Shown piece by piece: positions 26,153 through 34,651 of a stretch of 62,867 nucleotides of DNA. The number at the start of each line of letters is the position of its first letter. Within the stretch, counting starts at the first letter, position 1. This stretch comes from Bacillota bacterium (GTDB lineage Bacteria > Bacillota > Clostridia > Lachnospirales > Lachnospiraceae), in assembly GCA_023412855.1 (NCBI GenBank), contig JAEZRJ010000001.1, forward strand, positions 1-62,867, in the 5' to 3' direction. Below the pieces are notes generated by a model, which searched no databases, was not told where the DNA came from, and was given only the letters and a program-made list of their open reading frames with translations. The position numbers were made by a program, and so were the translations under genes.

Positions 26153-27235
26153 TCATCTGACCTGATTCTCATTCATCTTAGCAAGTTTTGCGCTTTGATC
26201 CGCCGCAATCAAGCTATCCAGCAATTCAACGATATCCCCGTTCATAATATCATCGATTTTATACAGCGTCAGCTTAATTCTATGATCTGTTACTCTCCCC
26301 TGCGGGAAGTTATAGGTCCTGATTTTCTCCGAACGGTCCCCGGTACCGATCTGACTCCTTCTAAGCTCGGCTTCCGCATCATGCTGCTTCTGCTGTTCGA
26401 TATCATATAATTTCGCGCGCAGCAAAGCGAAGGCCTTTGCCTTGTTCTGAAGCTGCGACTTCTCCGTCTGGCTGTATACGACGATTCCAGTCGGATAATG
26501 GGTCAAACGCACTGCAGAGTCCGTAGTGTTGACGCACTGTCCGCCGTTACCTGAGGCACGCATAACATCGATACGGATATCCTTATCATCGATTACCACG
26601 TCCACATCTTCTACCTCCGGCATTACTGCAACTGTTATCGTAGAAGTATGAATACGTCCGCCGGATTCCGTCTCGGGAACGCGCTGTACACGATGTACCC
26701 CGCTTTCGTATTTCAGCTTGGAATAAGCACCGCTTCCGGTAATCATGAAGTTCACTTCTTTCATACCGCCAATCCCTATTTCATCCACGTTCATCGTTTC
26801 CACTTTCCAGCGCTGGCTTTCCGCATAATGAACATACAAACGGTACATCTGTGCGGCAAACAGGGCGGCTTCATCTCCTCCGGCCCCTGCTCTTATTTCC
26901 ACAATAACGTTCTTATCATCGTTAGGATCCTTGGGCAGAAGAAGAATCTTCAGCCTTTCTTCCAACTCCTCCACGCGTTTCTTGGATGCATTCAGCTCCT
27001 CCTTTAACATTTCGCGCATGTCTTCGTCGGATTCCTCCTCCAGCATCGCCAAGCTGTCTTCAATATCCTGCTTGCTCTTCTTATACTCTTTATATGCTTC
27101 CACCAAGGGTGTCAAATCGCTCTGCTCTTTCATCAAAGCACGAAAACGTTCCTGATTATTTGTTACGGTCGGCTCGCCCAGTTCTCCCATTATTTCTTCA
27201 AACCGAATGAGTAAGTCTTCTAACCTGTCAAACAT
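26153..27235 (-). CDS. prfA: Peptide chain release factor 1
   Basis: A 360-residue factor that ends translation at UAA and UAG. Seen: the catalytic GGQ within RASGNGGQCVNTTDSAVR (about 226-243), the codon-recognition PET tripeptide in RVPETESGGRIHTST (RF1 rather than RF2 type), and the C-terminal SEKIRTYNFPQGRVTDHR. The gene follows prmC, whose product methylates the GGQ glutamine, after a 111-nt gap holding a mobile-repeat remnant. Confidence 0.98.
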   Translation of the reverse strand: MFDRLEDLLIRFEEIMGELGEPTVTNNQERFRALMKEQSDLTPLVEAYKEYKKSKQDIEDSLAMLEEESDEDMREMLKEELNASKKRVEELEERLKILLLPKDPNDDKNVIVEIRAGAGGDEAALFAAQMYRLYVHYAESQRWKVETMNVDEIGIGGMKEVNFMITGSGAYSKLKYESGVHRVQRVPETESGGRIHTSTITVAVMPEVEDVDVVIDDKDIRIDVMRASGNGGQCVNTTDSAVRLTHYPTGIVVYSQTEKSQLQNKAKAFALLRAKLYDIEQQKQHDAEAELRRSQIGTGDRSEKIRTYNFPQGRVTDHRIKLTLYKIDDIMNGDIVELLDSLIAADQSAKLAKMNENQVR

Positions 27236-27313
27236 TTTTACACCTTTCTACCGCTTCCGCGGGCACTTTACAATTTTTTATCTCTCTTAATATCCTTATT
27301 AGGAAGTATGATC

Positions 27314-27340
27314 GCTGCTGAGAACGGAGTGAACAGTAAC
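27314..27340 (-). mobile_element. MITE-like element, single end module
   Basis: A 27-bp piece matching only the first hairpin module of the element at 7419-7551 (GCTGCTGAGAAC ... GTGAACAGTAAC). Flanks GTATGATC and GTATTCTC agree at 6 of 8 positions, suggesting a target duplication around an internally deleted copy. It lies 6 nt beyond the prmC stop. Confidence 0.55.
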
Positions 27341-27346
27341 GTATTC

Positions 27347-28180
27347 TCAGCTCACGTATCCATACACGATTCTATCCTGTCCGGCATAATCTTTTACTGC
27401 CGTAACTTCCTTATAGCCAGCTTTCTTCATTTCATCCGTTACTGCTTCCGCCTGATCATATCCGATTTCAAAAAAGAGATAACCTCCGCCGTTCAAGTAC
27501 TCCGGCGCCTTTTCAATAATTTTTCTATAAAAGAAAAGGCCGTCTTCTCCTCCGTCCAAGGCCAGAACCGGTTCATATGTCTTTACTTCCTCCATCAAAT
27601 CAGAAATCTCTCCGGTGGAAATATAAGGCGGGTTCGATACGATAATATCATATCTGCCTTCCACGCTTTCAAACAAATCGCTTTCTACGAAGCTTGCCTC
27701 TGATATCTGTAATTTCTGTGCATTTCTCTTCGCCGTCGCAACCGCTTCCGGCGAAATATCCGCACCTACTCCTTTACACCCATTGGAATACTTAAGAAGG
27801 CTCAAAAGAATACAGCCGGAGCCGGTACACATATCTAATATGCTCATGCCGTCATGAAGACAGCGCATCGCTTCTTCTACCAGTACTTCCGTATCCTGCC
27901 TTGGAACGAGTACATTCTCGTTCACTTCAAAAACAAGTCCCATAAATTCCTGCTCTCCGGTAATATGCTGCAACGGTTCATGGGCCTTTCTGCGCTCAAT
28001 ATAGTTTACATAAATATCCCATTCTTCCTTAAGAACTTCTTTATCGCCATGTACCAACAAATCATTTCTATTCGTATGGCAGATAAATTCGAGCAAAAGC
28101 CGGGCATCCAAAGGAGCCTCGGCAATTCCCGCTTCCATAAGTGCCAAGGCTCCGAAATCATACAATTCTTTATATTTCAT
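27347..28180 (-). CDS. prmC: Peptide chain release factor N5-glutamine methyltransferase
   Basis: About 277 residues. It methylates the GGQ glutamine of release factors using S-adenosylmethionine. Seen: an N-terminal helical domain (DARLLLEFI), the AdoMet loop ILDMCTGSGCILLSL, and the catalytic NPPYIS motif, followed by EPVLALDGGEDGLFFYR. A GTG at 28195 is possible, but the ATG at 28180 with AAGGTGG upstream is preferred. It sits between DUF1385 and prfA, the usual clostridial order. Confidence 0.96.
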   Translation of the reverse strand: MKYKELYDFGALALMEAGIAEAPLDARLLLEFICHTNRNDLLVHGDKEVLKEEWDIYVNYIERRKAHEPLQHITGEQEFMGLVFEVNENVLVPRQDTEVLVEEAMRCLHDGMSILDMCTGSGCILLSLLKYSNGCKGVGADISPEAVATAKRNAQKLQISEASFVESDLFESVEGRYDIIVSNPPYISTGEISDLMEEVKTYEPVLALDGGEDGLFFYRKIIEKAPEYLNGGGYLFFEIGYDQAEAVTDEMKKAGYKEVTAVKDYAGQDRIVYGYVS

Positions 28181-28225
28181 CGCTTTACAATCCACCTTAT
28201 CTTTTATCCATAAAGCGTATGCTCA

Positions 28226-29257
28226 TCAATATGCTTCCTGTCCGCTCATATCTGGGTCTTCAGAATCGTCATCTTTTTCCTGACCGTCCTCCAGCCACGA
28301 ATCATCCACCTCATATCCAAATGTATCTTTTAAATATACCTTCCAGTCGAAAATCGCTTCCACCGACGCGATCGCAACCTCTATCATGGATTCATCCGGT
28401 TCTTTTGTCGTAAGACGCTGCAGCCACATGCCCGGCGCTGAAAGTATCTTCACAAGGAGGTTATCGCTTCTTCCTGCAAGGCGGATAAGCTCATAAGAAA
28501 TACCTGCAATAACGGGAATCAGTAAAATACGGAGCGCAACTCGAAGTAAGGGACTTTCCGCCCTGATAAAAAAGAATACGATAATACTCACGAAAATAAC
28601 GAAGAACATAAAGCTCGTACCGCATCTTTTATGAAGTCTGGAACTTCGCATCGCGTTATGGACCGTCAGAGGACGCCCTTTTTCGATGCAGTTAATGCAC
28701 TTATGCTCGGCACCATGGTATTGGTACAGCCTCTTAATATCTTTCATCATAGTAATCGCCACAATATATCCAACAAATATAAGAATGCGCACAAGGCCTT
28801 CAATAATTGCCATTACGGAAGTATTTCTTATATATTCTTCGAACAAGGAAGCGATATAATAGGGCAGCACCATAAAAATGGCCACCGCCAGCACAATGGA
28901 AAACAGAGTAATCATTCCCAGCATAATGCTTTCCGCTTTGTCCTTGAACACCTTATGGAACACCTTATCCGTCGCCGTTTCCTTGGCATCCTCATCCTCG
29001 TAAAATGCCACGGAATGGTTCAGCGTCTTCATTCCAAGAACCATAGAATCGAGAAAACTAAACACACCTCGGATAAATGGAATCTCTTTCAGCTTGCTTC
29101 CATGGAGCACTCCCTGATAAACATCCACTTCCACGTCGATTTCACCGTCCGGCTTACGTACGGCAACCGCGTATTGCTCTTTATTTTTCATCATAACGCC
29201 TTCCAGTACCGCCTGCCCGCCGACACCGGAATAATGAGCGCATTTACTTTTTTTCAT
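28226..29257 (-). CDS. DUF1385 membrane protein
   Basis: A 343-residue protein of unknown function in a family often found beside prmC and prfA. The signature opening is SGVGGQAVLEGVMMKNKEQYAVAVR (about 9-33). Several membrane segments follow (about 108-170 and 210-255), separated by the conserved YHGAEHKCINCIEKG block, with His and Cys residues that could bind metal. GAGGT lies 8 nt before the ATG. The acidic C-terminal tail is poorly conserved in appearance. Confidence 0.92.
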   Translation of the reverse strand: MKKSKCAHYSGVGGQAVLEGVMMKNKEQYAVAVRKPDGEIDVEVDVYQGVLHGSKLKEIPFIRGVFSFLDSMVLGMKTLNHSVAFYEDEDAKETATDKVFHKVFKDKAESIMLGMITLFSIVLAVAIFMVLPYYIASLFEEYIRNTSVMAIIEGLVRILIFVGYIVAITMMKDIKRLYQYHGAEHKCINCIEKGRPLTVHNAMRSSRLHKRCGTSFMFFVIFVSIIVFFFIRAESPLLRVALRILLIPVIAGISYELIRLAGRSDNLLVKILSAPGMWLQRLTTKEPDESMIEVAIASVEAIFDWKVYLKDTFGYEVDDSWLEDGQEKDDDSEDPDMSGQEAY

Positions 29258-29330
29258 ATGGATTTACCTCACACATACAATAAAATACTTCAAACACATC
29301 GCTTCAAATATCATACTAAAGTATTTAAAT

Positions 29331-29358
29331 AAGGTTGAGATATTGATACCTCAACCTT
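29331..29358 (-). terminator. Hairpin after rpmE
   Basis: Perfect 9-bp stem AAGGTTGAG / CTCAACCTT in the gap between rpmE and the DUF1385 gene, T-rich on both flanks. It may end or attenuate transcription from rpmE into the downstream genes. Confidence 0.65.
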
Positions 29359-29386
29359 TTTCAGTGCATAGCTATTTACAGATAAC

Positions 29387-29593
29387 TTATTTACCCTCAA
29401 CACCGTATTTTCTGTTAAACTTATCAATACGTCCATCAGCTCTTGCAGATTTCTGCTGGCCGGTATAGAATGAATGGCATTTAGAGCAAACTTCAACGTG
29501 AATCTCAGATTTCGTTGAACCTGTTACAAACGTATTTCCGCAGTTACAAGTTACAGTTGCCTGATAGTAATTAGGATGTATTCCTTCTTTCAT
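29387..29593 (-). CDS. rpmE: 50S ribosomal protein L31, zinc-binding type
   Basis: A 68-residue ribosomal protein. The Cys residues CNCG and CSKCH form the zinc site of the C+ type. MKEGIHPNYYQATVTC and DGRIDKFNRKYG are standard. The ATG at 29593 has GAGAGGTG 7 nt upstream; a longer in-frame extension is not supported. It lies downstream of rho. Confidence 0.97.
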   Translation of the reverse strand: MKEGIHPNYYQATVTCNCGNTFVTGSTKSEIHVEVCSKCHSFYTGQQKSARADGRIDKFNRKYGVEGK

Positions 29594-29739
29594 CTCTTTC
29601 ACCTCTCTATATAATAAAGTCGCTTCGTTCTCATCCACTCGCTTTTTCAGCGTTTGCTGAGGTCTTACCCAAACAGCTTTATCATTGTATCACAGCTTAT
29701 CTGCTGTTGCAAGTATTTTTCCTGAAAACATTCATTTAA

Positions 29740-31473
29740 TTAGAAAAACTTTATCTTTTTTACCATCTGAACGAACTCCGCATTATTTCTCGTCTTCGCG
29801 AACACATCCAAAATCTTGTCTACGGCTTCCTCGGGCTTTAAGCTGTTAAGCGCCTTACGCATGATGTTGATCGCCTCCTGCTCTTCCGAAGACAAAAGCA
29901 GATCTTCTCTGCGTGTTCCCGATTTCGGAATATCGATAGCCGGAAATACCCTTCTCTCCGACAGTTTGCGGTCAAGCACCATTTCCATATTGCCGGTGCC
30001 CTTGAACTCCTCATATACCACATCGTCCATTTTACTTCCTGTTTCCACCAAGGCCGTCGCAAGAATAGTCAGACTGCCGCCGCCTCTCATGTTTCTCGCT
30101 GCACCGAAAAAGCGCTTCGGCATATGTAAAGCTGCCGGATCAAGACCACCGGATAACGTTCTTCCGCTCGGGGGAACGGTAAGGTTATATGCTCTTGTCA
30201 AACGTGTGATGCTATCGAGCAGTATCATAACATCCTTTTTATGCTCTACCAAGCGCTTTGCGCGCTCGATTACCATTTCTGAAACTCTTTTATGATGCTC
30301 AGGCAATTCGTCGAAGGTAGAATAGATAACTTCTACATTAGGTCCTTCAATCGCTTCCTTTATATCCGTTACCTCTTCCGGACGTTCGTCGATAAGAAGG
30401 ATGATCAGATGCACATCCGGAGAATTCCTTTTCACAGATTTAGCGACCTCTTTTAACAGGGTTGTCTTTCCCGCCTTCGGAGGGGATACGATCATACCTC
30501 TCTGCCCTTTGCCCACCGGACTCATCAAATCCATGATTCGCATTGCCACGGATGCACCCTGTGTCTCCAAAGGCATCCTCTCATCGGGAAAAATAGGCGT
30601 CATGTCTTCAAAGTTACATCTGCGTGCCGCCACATCGGGAGAATATCCGTTGACACCTTTTACATATAATAATGCGCTGAACTTCTCGCTCTGCGTCTTA
30701 ACTCTCGTATTTCCTTCCAAAATGTCCCCGGTCTTTAAATTAAAGCGCCTGATCTGACTGGGTGCAACGTAAACGTCATTTTCTCCCGGAAGATAATTTT
30801 CACAGCGGATAAATCCGTAGCCGTCCGGCATAACTTCCAAAATTCCATGAGCAATAATGCCGCTGTCCAAATCGGAGGGATATTTCTCGTCATCCCCTCT
30901 TCCTGTCACTGTCTGCCTGCTGTCGCCTGCTGCCCTAACCTCTCCTGTCTGTCTGCTGTCTGTCGCTGGTCTGTTTTCTGCTGTCCTATTTTCAGACATT
31001 CTGTTATCCGACAAGGCCCTATTTTCCGCCGTTCTTCCGTTTGCCGCCTGCCTATTGTCCTGAAATTTATTCTCGTTCTGCTTATTTTCCGATATTCTGT
31101 TTTCTACTTGTCTGCCTTCCGGCAATTTATTCTCAATCTGTCTGCTCTCTGCAAACCTGCTTTCAGGCTCCCCGGCGGAGGCCTGCCGGCTTTCTGTCTG
31201 TCTATTTTCTTGCTGTCTGTTCCTTGCCTGCTTATTATCCGAAGAAATTTCGCCGTCATTCCTCTCGGATGCCGGCTTATTCATAATGATTCTCTTGGGG
31301 GCGGTTGCAGGCTTCTCTTCTGAAACTACAGCCTCATTTTTCTCTTTTTCATCCTCTACAAGCATTGCTTCCACAATTTCTGCTTTTTTCATTGTAGAAA
31401 CGCCTTTAATCTTCCTGGCCTTGGCAATTTCCTTCAGGTCTGCCAACGCCAACGATTCATACTTCTCTCTCAT
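29740..31473 (-). CDS. rho: Transcription termination factor Rho with a long disordered insertion
   Basis: A 577-residue hexameric RNA helicase that ends transcription. Residues 1-45 form the helical N-terminal subdomain. About 75-195 is a low-complexity segment made of loose NRQ, ENR and ESRQ repeats, rich in Asn, Gln, Arg, Glu and Ser. The RNA-binding cold-shock-like domain starts at about 205 (GILEVMPDGYGFIR). The ATPase has Walker A PPKAGKTTLLKEV and DERPEEVTDI. Rho without an insertion is about 420 residues. An AGGAG site precedes the ATG. Confidence 0.97.
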   Translation of the reverse strand: MREKYESLALADLKEIAKARKIKGVSTMKKAEIVEAMLVEDEKEKNEAVVSEEKPATAPKRIIMNKPASERNDGEISSDNKQARNRQQENRQTESRQASAGEPESRFAESRQIENKLPEGRQVENRISENKQNENKFQDNRQAANGRTAENRALSDNRMSENRTAENRPATDSRQTGEVRAAGDSRQTVTGRGDDEKYPSDLDSGIIAHGILEVMPDGYGFIRCENYLPGENDVYVAPSQIRRFNLKTGDILEGNTRVKTQSEKFSALLYVKGVNGYSPDVAARRCNFEDMTPIFPDERMPLETQGASVAMRIMDLMSPVGKGQRGMIVSPPKAGKTTLLKEVAKSVKRNSPDVHLIILLIDERPEEVTDIKEAIEGPNVEVIYSTFDELPEHHKRVSEMVIERAKRLVEHKKDVMILLDSITRLTRAYNLTVPPSGRTLSGGLDPAALHMPKRFFGAARNMRGGGSLTILATALVETGSKMDDVVYEEFKGTGNMEMVLDRKLSERRVFPAIDIPKSGTRREDLLLSSEEQEAINIMRKALNSLKPEEAVDKILDVFAKTRNNAEFVQMVKKIKFF

Positions 31474-31942
31474 ATACTCCTCCGTCTTGTCACTTATTAC
31501 AATTATACATCAATTTATCGGCAAAAAGCCGGTTATTCTCTTTACATACTTTTTTATGCTTTTTGATTGTCTTTTATCTTGGGGGAATAAAGCTGATATG
31601 TTAATCGAATTGCTTACAAATGCCATCTATTTTTAACATTATACAACAGCTTTTGTAAAATAGAAAGTCTTTTTTTCATTTCCCTGCCTTGCAGGTTACA
31701 GTCCATCCTTGGGCAAAACTGCAGCCTGTATGCATACAAAATGCGGTAGAATAATGTTTTGGCGCTTGCAGCCCTCGCAAAAATACATAGAGATGCTATT
31801 TGGGCTTCACGGCATGGAAGGCCGGGAAACCCTTGCAGACTTCCGGCAAATATTATATGATTACTTCAGTATGTGGTACGTATGTACGTGCTACGTCCTA
31901 ACTCAAATAGAAAACACAACAATATCAAAGTGAGGATAAGTC
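31474..31942. other. 469-nt divergent gap between rho and the malic enzyme gene
   Basis: Holds the promoters of two divergent genes. The rho-proximal half is AT-rich. From 31695 the sequence belongs to a dispersed repeat listed separately. A 75-codon frame beginning with TTG at 31709 has no ribosome site and coincides with that repeat, so I do not call it a gene. A GTGAGGAT ribosome site serves the malic enzyme. Confidence 0.6.
31695..31824 (+). repeat. Dispersed 130-bp repeat (family III), copy 1
   Basis: Aligns along its length with 38472-38599 (minus strand): shared blocks include GTTACAGT, ACAAAATG, GCAGCCCTCG and GCATRGAAR. Read as protein, both copies give a related string (TKC...QPS). 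The second has stops, so coding is doubtful. It has no clear inverted ends. Confidence 0.65.
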
Positions 31943-33097
31943 ATGACTACGAACGAAAAGGCATTAGAGCTTCATAAACAATGGAATGGAAAATTAGAGA
32001 CGGTTTCCAAGTCTCCCCTCAAATCCCGCGAGGACCTTTCTCTCGCCTATACTCCCGGCGTTGCCGAGCCCTGCAAGGTTATCGCACAGGACAAAGAGGC
32101 CGCCTATACTTATACGATGAAGGCTAACACAGTTGCCGTAGTCTCCGATGGAAGCGCAGTATTAGGATTGGGTAATATCGGCCCCTACGCCGCCATGCCG
32201 GTTATGGAAGGAAAGGCAGTACTTTTCAAGGAATTCGGCGGTGTAAATGCCGTCCCCATTTGTCTTGACACGCAGGACACGGAGGAAATCATCAAAGCAG
32301 TTACCTATCTTGCTCCCGGATTCGGCGGCATCAATCTGGAGGACATCAGTGCTCCCCGATGCTTCGAAATCGAAGAACGTTTGAAAGAAATACTGGACAT
32401 CCCCGTATTTCACGACGATCAGCACGGTACGGCAATTGTCGTTCTGGCCGGCGTCATCAACGCCCTGAAGGTAACGGGAAAGAAAAAGGAGGACTGCAAG
32501 GTTATCGTAAACGGCGCAGGCAGCGCAGGCGTGGCCATCACGAAATTGTTGCTTACCTACGGTTTTTCCAATGTCATTATGTGCGATAAGGTAGGTATTG
32601 TCTCTGTTAAGACGGAAGGTCTCAACTGGATGCAGCAAAAAATGACAGAGGTCACTAACCCTAATAACGAAACCGGTTCTCTCGCCGACGCCATGAAAGG
32701 CGCGGATATCTTTGTGGGTGTATCCGCTCCCGGCATAGTGACCAAGGAAATGGTTTCTTCCATGAATAAGGATTCCATTCTTTTCGCTATGGCAAATCCT
32801 GTTCCGGAAATCATGCCCGATTTGGCAAAAGAAGCGGGCGCGAGAGTCGTTGGTACAGGACGCAGCGACTTTCCTAATCAGGTGAACAACGTAGTTGCCT
32901 TTCCAGGCATCTTCAAGGGAGCCTTAGAGGGCCGCGCTACGCAGATTACGGAGGAAATGAAGCTTGCAGCAGCAAATGCAATTGCTAATCTCGTTCCGGA
33001 AAACGAACTGGGCGAAGACAACATTATGCCGGAGGCTTTCAACCCCAAAGTAGCCGAGGCCGTTGCTGAAGCTGTAAAATCCCATATCGTCCGCTGA
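31943..33097 (+). CDS. NAD(P)-dependent malic enzyme
   Basis: A 384-residue cytosolic enzyme converting malate to pyruvate and CO2 with NAD(P) reduction. Seen: SLAYTPGVAEPCK (about 30-42), the catalytic Lys region EGKAVLFKEFGGVNA, metal ligands in EDISAPRCFEIE and DIPVFHDDQHGTAIV, and the dinucleotide fold VNGAGSAGVAI. The short bacterial form lacks the phosphotransacetylase tail. The radical SAM gene follows after 18 nt. Cofactor choice is not assigned. Confidence 0.95.
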   Translation: MTTNEKALELHKQWNGKLETVSKSPLKSREDLSLAYTPGVAEPCKVIAQDKEAAYTYTMKANTVAVVSDGSAVLGLGNIGPYAAMPVMEGKAVLFKEFGGVNAVPICLDTQDTEEIIKAVTYLAPGFGGINLEDISAPRCFEIEERLKEILDIPVFHDDQHGTAIVVLAGVINALKVTGKKKEDCKVIVNGAGSAGVAITKLLLTYGFSNVIMCDKVGIVSVKTEGLNWMQQKMTEVTNPNNETGSLADAMKGADIFVGVSAPGIVTKEMVSSMNKDSILFAMANPVPEIMPDLAKEAGARVVGTGRSDFPNQVNNVVAFPGIFKGALEGRATQITEEMKLAAANAIANLVPENELGEDNIMPEAFNPKVAEAVAEAVKSHIVR

Positions 33098-33115
33098 GCG
33101 ACAAGAAGACACGGA

Positions 33116-34096
33116 ATGGGTAATACTATGTCTAACCAAAAACAACAGGCAGCCCCTGACATCAGCATTCCCGAACTATGGCACGGCAAACGCTATTATT
33201 CTCTGGATGCCTATTTTAAGAACACCCTCGGCCAGAAGCTGAACAAGATTGCCATCGACGCAGGATTTACCTGCCCTAACAGAGACGGTAAACTGGATAC
33301 CAGAGGCTGCATCTTTTGCAGCGAAGGAGGAAGCGGCGATTTTGCCGTTCCCTTTTCCTCCATAGAGACCGCCGGACCGTATATTGCATATTTTCAGTCC
33401 TATACCGGTACCTATGCCCCCGTCTCACGGTTGGAGCAAGTCTTCGGACAGGCGTTAGATAATCCTAAAGTTGCCGGAATCTCCATCGCTACACGCCCCG
33501 ACTGTCTGCCGGAGGAGGTTCTTACGCTGCTCGGCAGGCTGAAATCCTCCTATCCTCACAAATTCATATGGATAGAGCTGGGACTCCAGACCATTCATGA
33601 ACAAACTTCTTTCTACATCCGCCGGGGTTATGCTCTAAAGCGTTTTACTCAGGCGGTTTATGAGCTTGATACCCTGCACATTCCGGTCATCGTCCACGTC
33701 ATCTTGGGACTTCCCGGCGAAAGCGAATCTATGATGCTCGAAACTGTAGAATATCTGAGTAGTCTTCGGGTTTTCGGAATAAAGATTCAGCTTCTCCACG
33801 TGCTGCGGGGAACCGACTTGGCAGCGGACTATGAAAAGGGCTTATTTTCTACTTTGACTATGGAAGAATATCTTCATATACTTATAAGCAGTATGGAGCA
33901 TCTTTCCCCGGATATCGTCATACACCGGGTGACCGGCGACGGACCGAAGGAACTGCTCCTCGCTCCTTTATGGAGCATTGAAAAGAAAAAGGTTCTGAAT
34001 GCTCTTCATCATCAGATGAAGCTTCAGAACTCCTATCAGGGAAAATATTGGAAAGGAAGTATTTCTCATGCCGCAGGAACCTCTGACACTTTATAA
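33116..34096 (+). CDS. Radical SAM protein, TIGR01212 (YhcC-like) family
   Basis: A 326-residue iron-sulfur protein. The cluster Cys residues are in FTCPNRDGKLDTRGCIFCSEGG (C-x11-C-x2-C), with the SAM-binding GISIATRPDCLP and LGLPGESESMML segments. The family's reaction has not been firmly established in my knowledge. It lies 18 nt after the malic enzyme gene and overlaps the DUF4364 gene by 29 nt. An alternative start is the ATG at 33128. Confidence 0.9.
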   Translation: MGNTMSNQKQQAAPDISIPELWHGKRYYSLDAYFKNTLGQKLNKIAIDAGFTCPNRDGKLDTRGCIFCSEGGSGDFAVPFSSIETAGPYIAYFQSYTGTYAPVSRLEQVFGQALDNPKVAGISIATRPDCLPEEVLTLLGRLKSSYPHKFIWIELGLQTIHEQTSFYIRRGYALKRFTQAVYELDTLHIPVIVHVILGLPGESESMMLETVEYLSSLRVFGIKIQLLHVLRGTDLAADYEKGLFSTLTMEEYLHILISSMEHLSPDIVIHRVTGDGPKELLLAPLWSIEKKKVLNALHHQMKLQNSYQGKYWKGSISHAAGTSDTL

Positions 34097-34583
34097 ACTA
34101 ATCATACTTTATATGCTTGACCGGGTGAATTTTCCTCTTACCAGCGCACAGGTAGGGGATTTTATTCTGGAAAAAGAATATACGAATTTCCTTACCCTGC
34201 AGCAAGCACTTTCAGAGCTGACCGAGGCAGGGCTCATTTCCGCCCAGTCCATACGCAACAGAACTCATTTGCTTATTACAGAGGAGGGCTTGAATACACT
34301 TTCTTTTTTTGAAAACCGCATCAGTGATACGATAAAAAAAGAAGTCAATACCTTTTTCAAGGATAACGAGATGGAGCTTCGAAACGAGGTGTCCATTCTC
34401 GCCGATTACTATAAATCCACGACCGGAGATTATGATGCGCATTTAGTGGCAAAAGAGAAAAAGGTAAAGCTAGTTGACATAACTTTATCTGTCCCTACAG
34501 AAGAATCCGCTGCAGCTATCTGTGACAACTGGCAGCGGAAAAATCAACAAATCTATCAATACCTTATTCAACAGCTATTTTAG
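34068..34583 (+). CDS. DUF4364 family protein (winged-helix-like)
   Basis: A 171-residue cytosolic protein. Its N-terminal half (LYKLIILYMLDRVNFPLTSAQVGDFI, ALSELTEAGLISAQS) looks like a winged helix, so a regulatory DNA-binding role is possible. The family is common in Clostridia and uncharacterised. AAGGAAG lies 9 nt before the ATG, inside the end of the radical SAM gene. Last gene of a three-gene plus-strand unit. Confidence 0.85.
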   Translation: MPQEPLTLYKLIILYMLDRVNFPLTSAQVGDFILEKEYTNFLTLQQALSELTEAGLISAQSIRNRTHLLITEEGLNTLSFFENRISDTIKKEVNTFFKDNEMELRNEVSILADYYKSTTGDYDAHLVAKEKKVKLVDITLSVPTEESAAAICDNWQRKNQQIYQYLIQQLF

Positions 34584-34651
34584 CCCTGTCTTTTTCTATG
34601 TGTCTTAAAGGCATTGGGCCCTTAAGGCCTCAGATTCTTAAGGCATTGGGC

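Noticed and set aside
30847..31323. Long plus-strand frame opposite the Rho insertion
   Set aside because: A shadow of the repetitive Asn/Gln/Arg codons of rho; the low-complexity Cys/Leu/Ser composition is not protein-like.
31709..31933. 75-codon plus-strand frame before the malic enzyme gene
   Set aside because: It starts with TTG, lacks a ribosome site and coincides with the dispersed repeat. The homologous frame at 38.5 kb contains stops.
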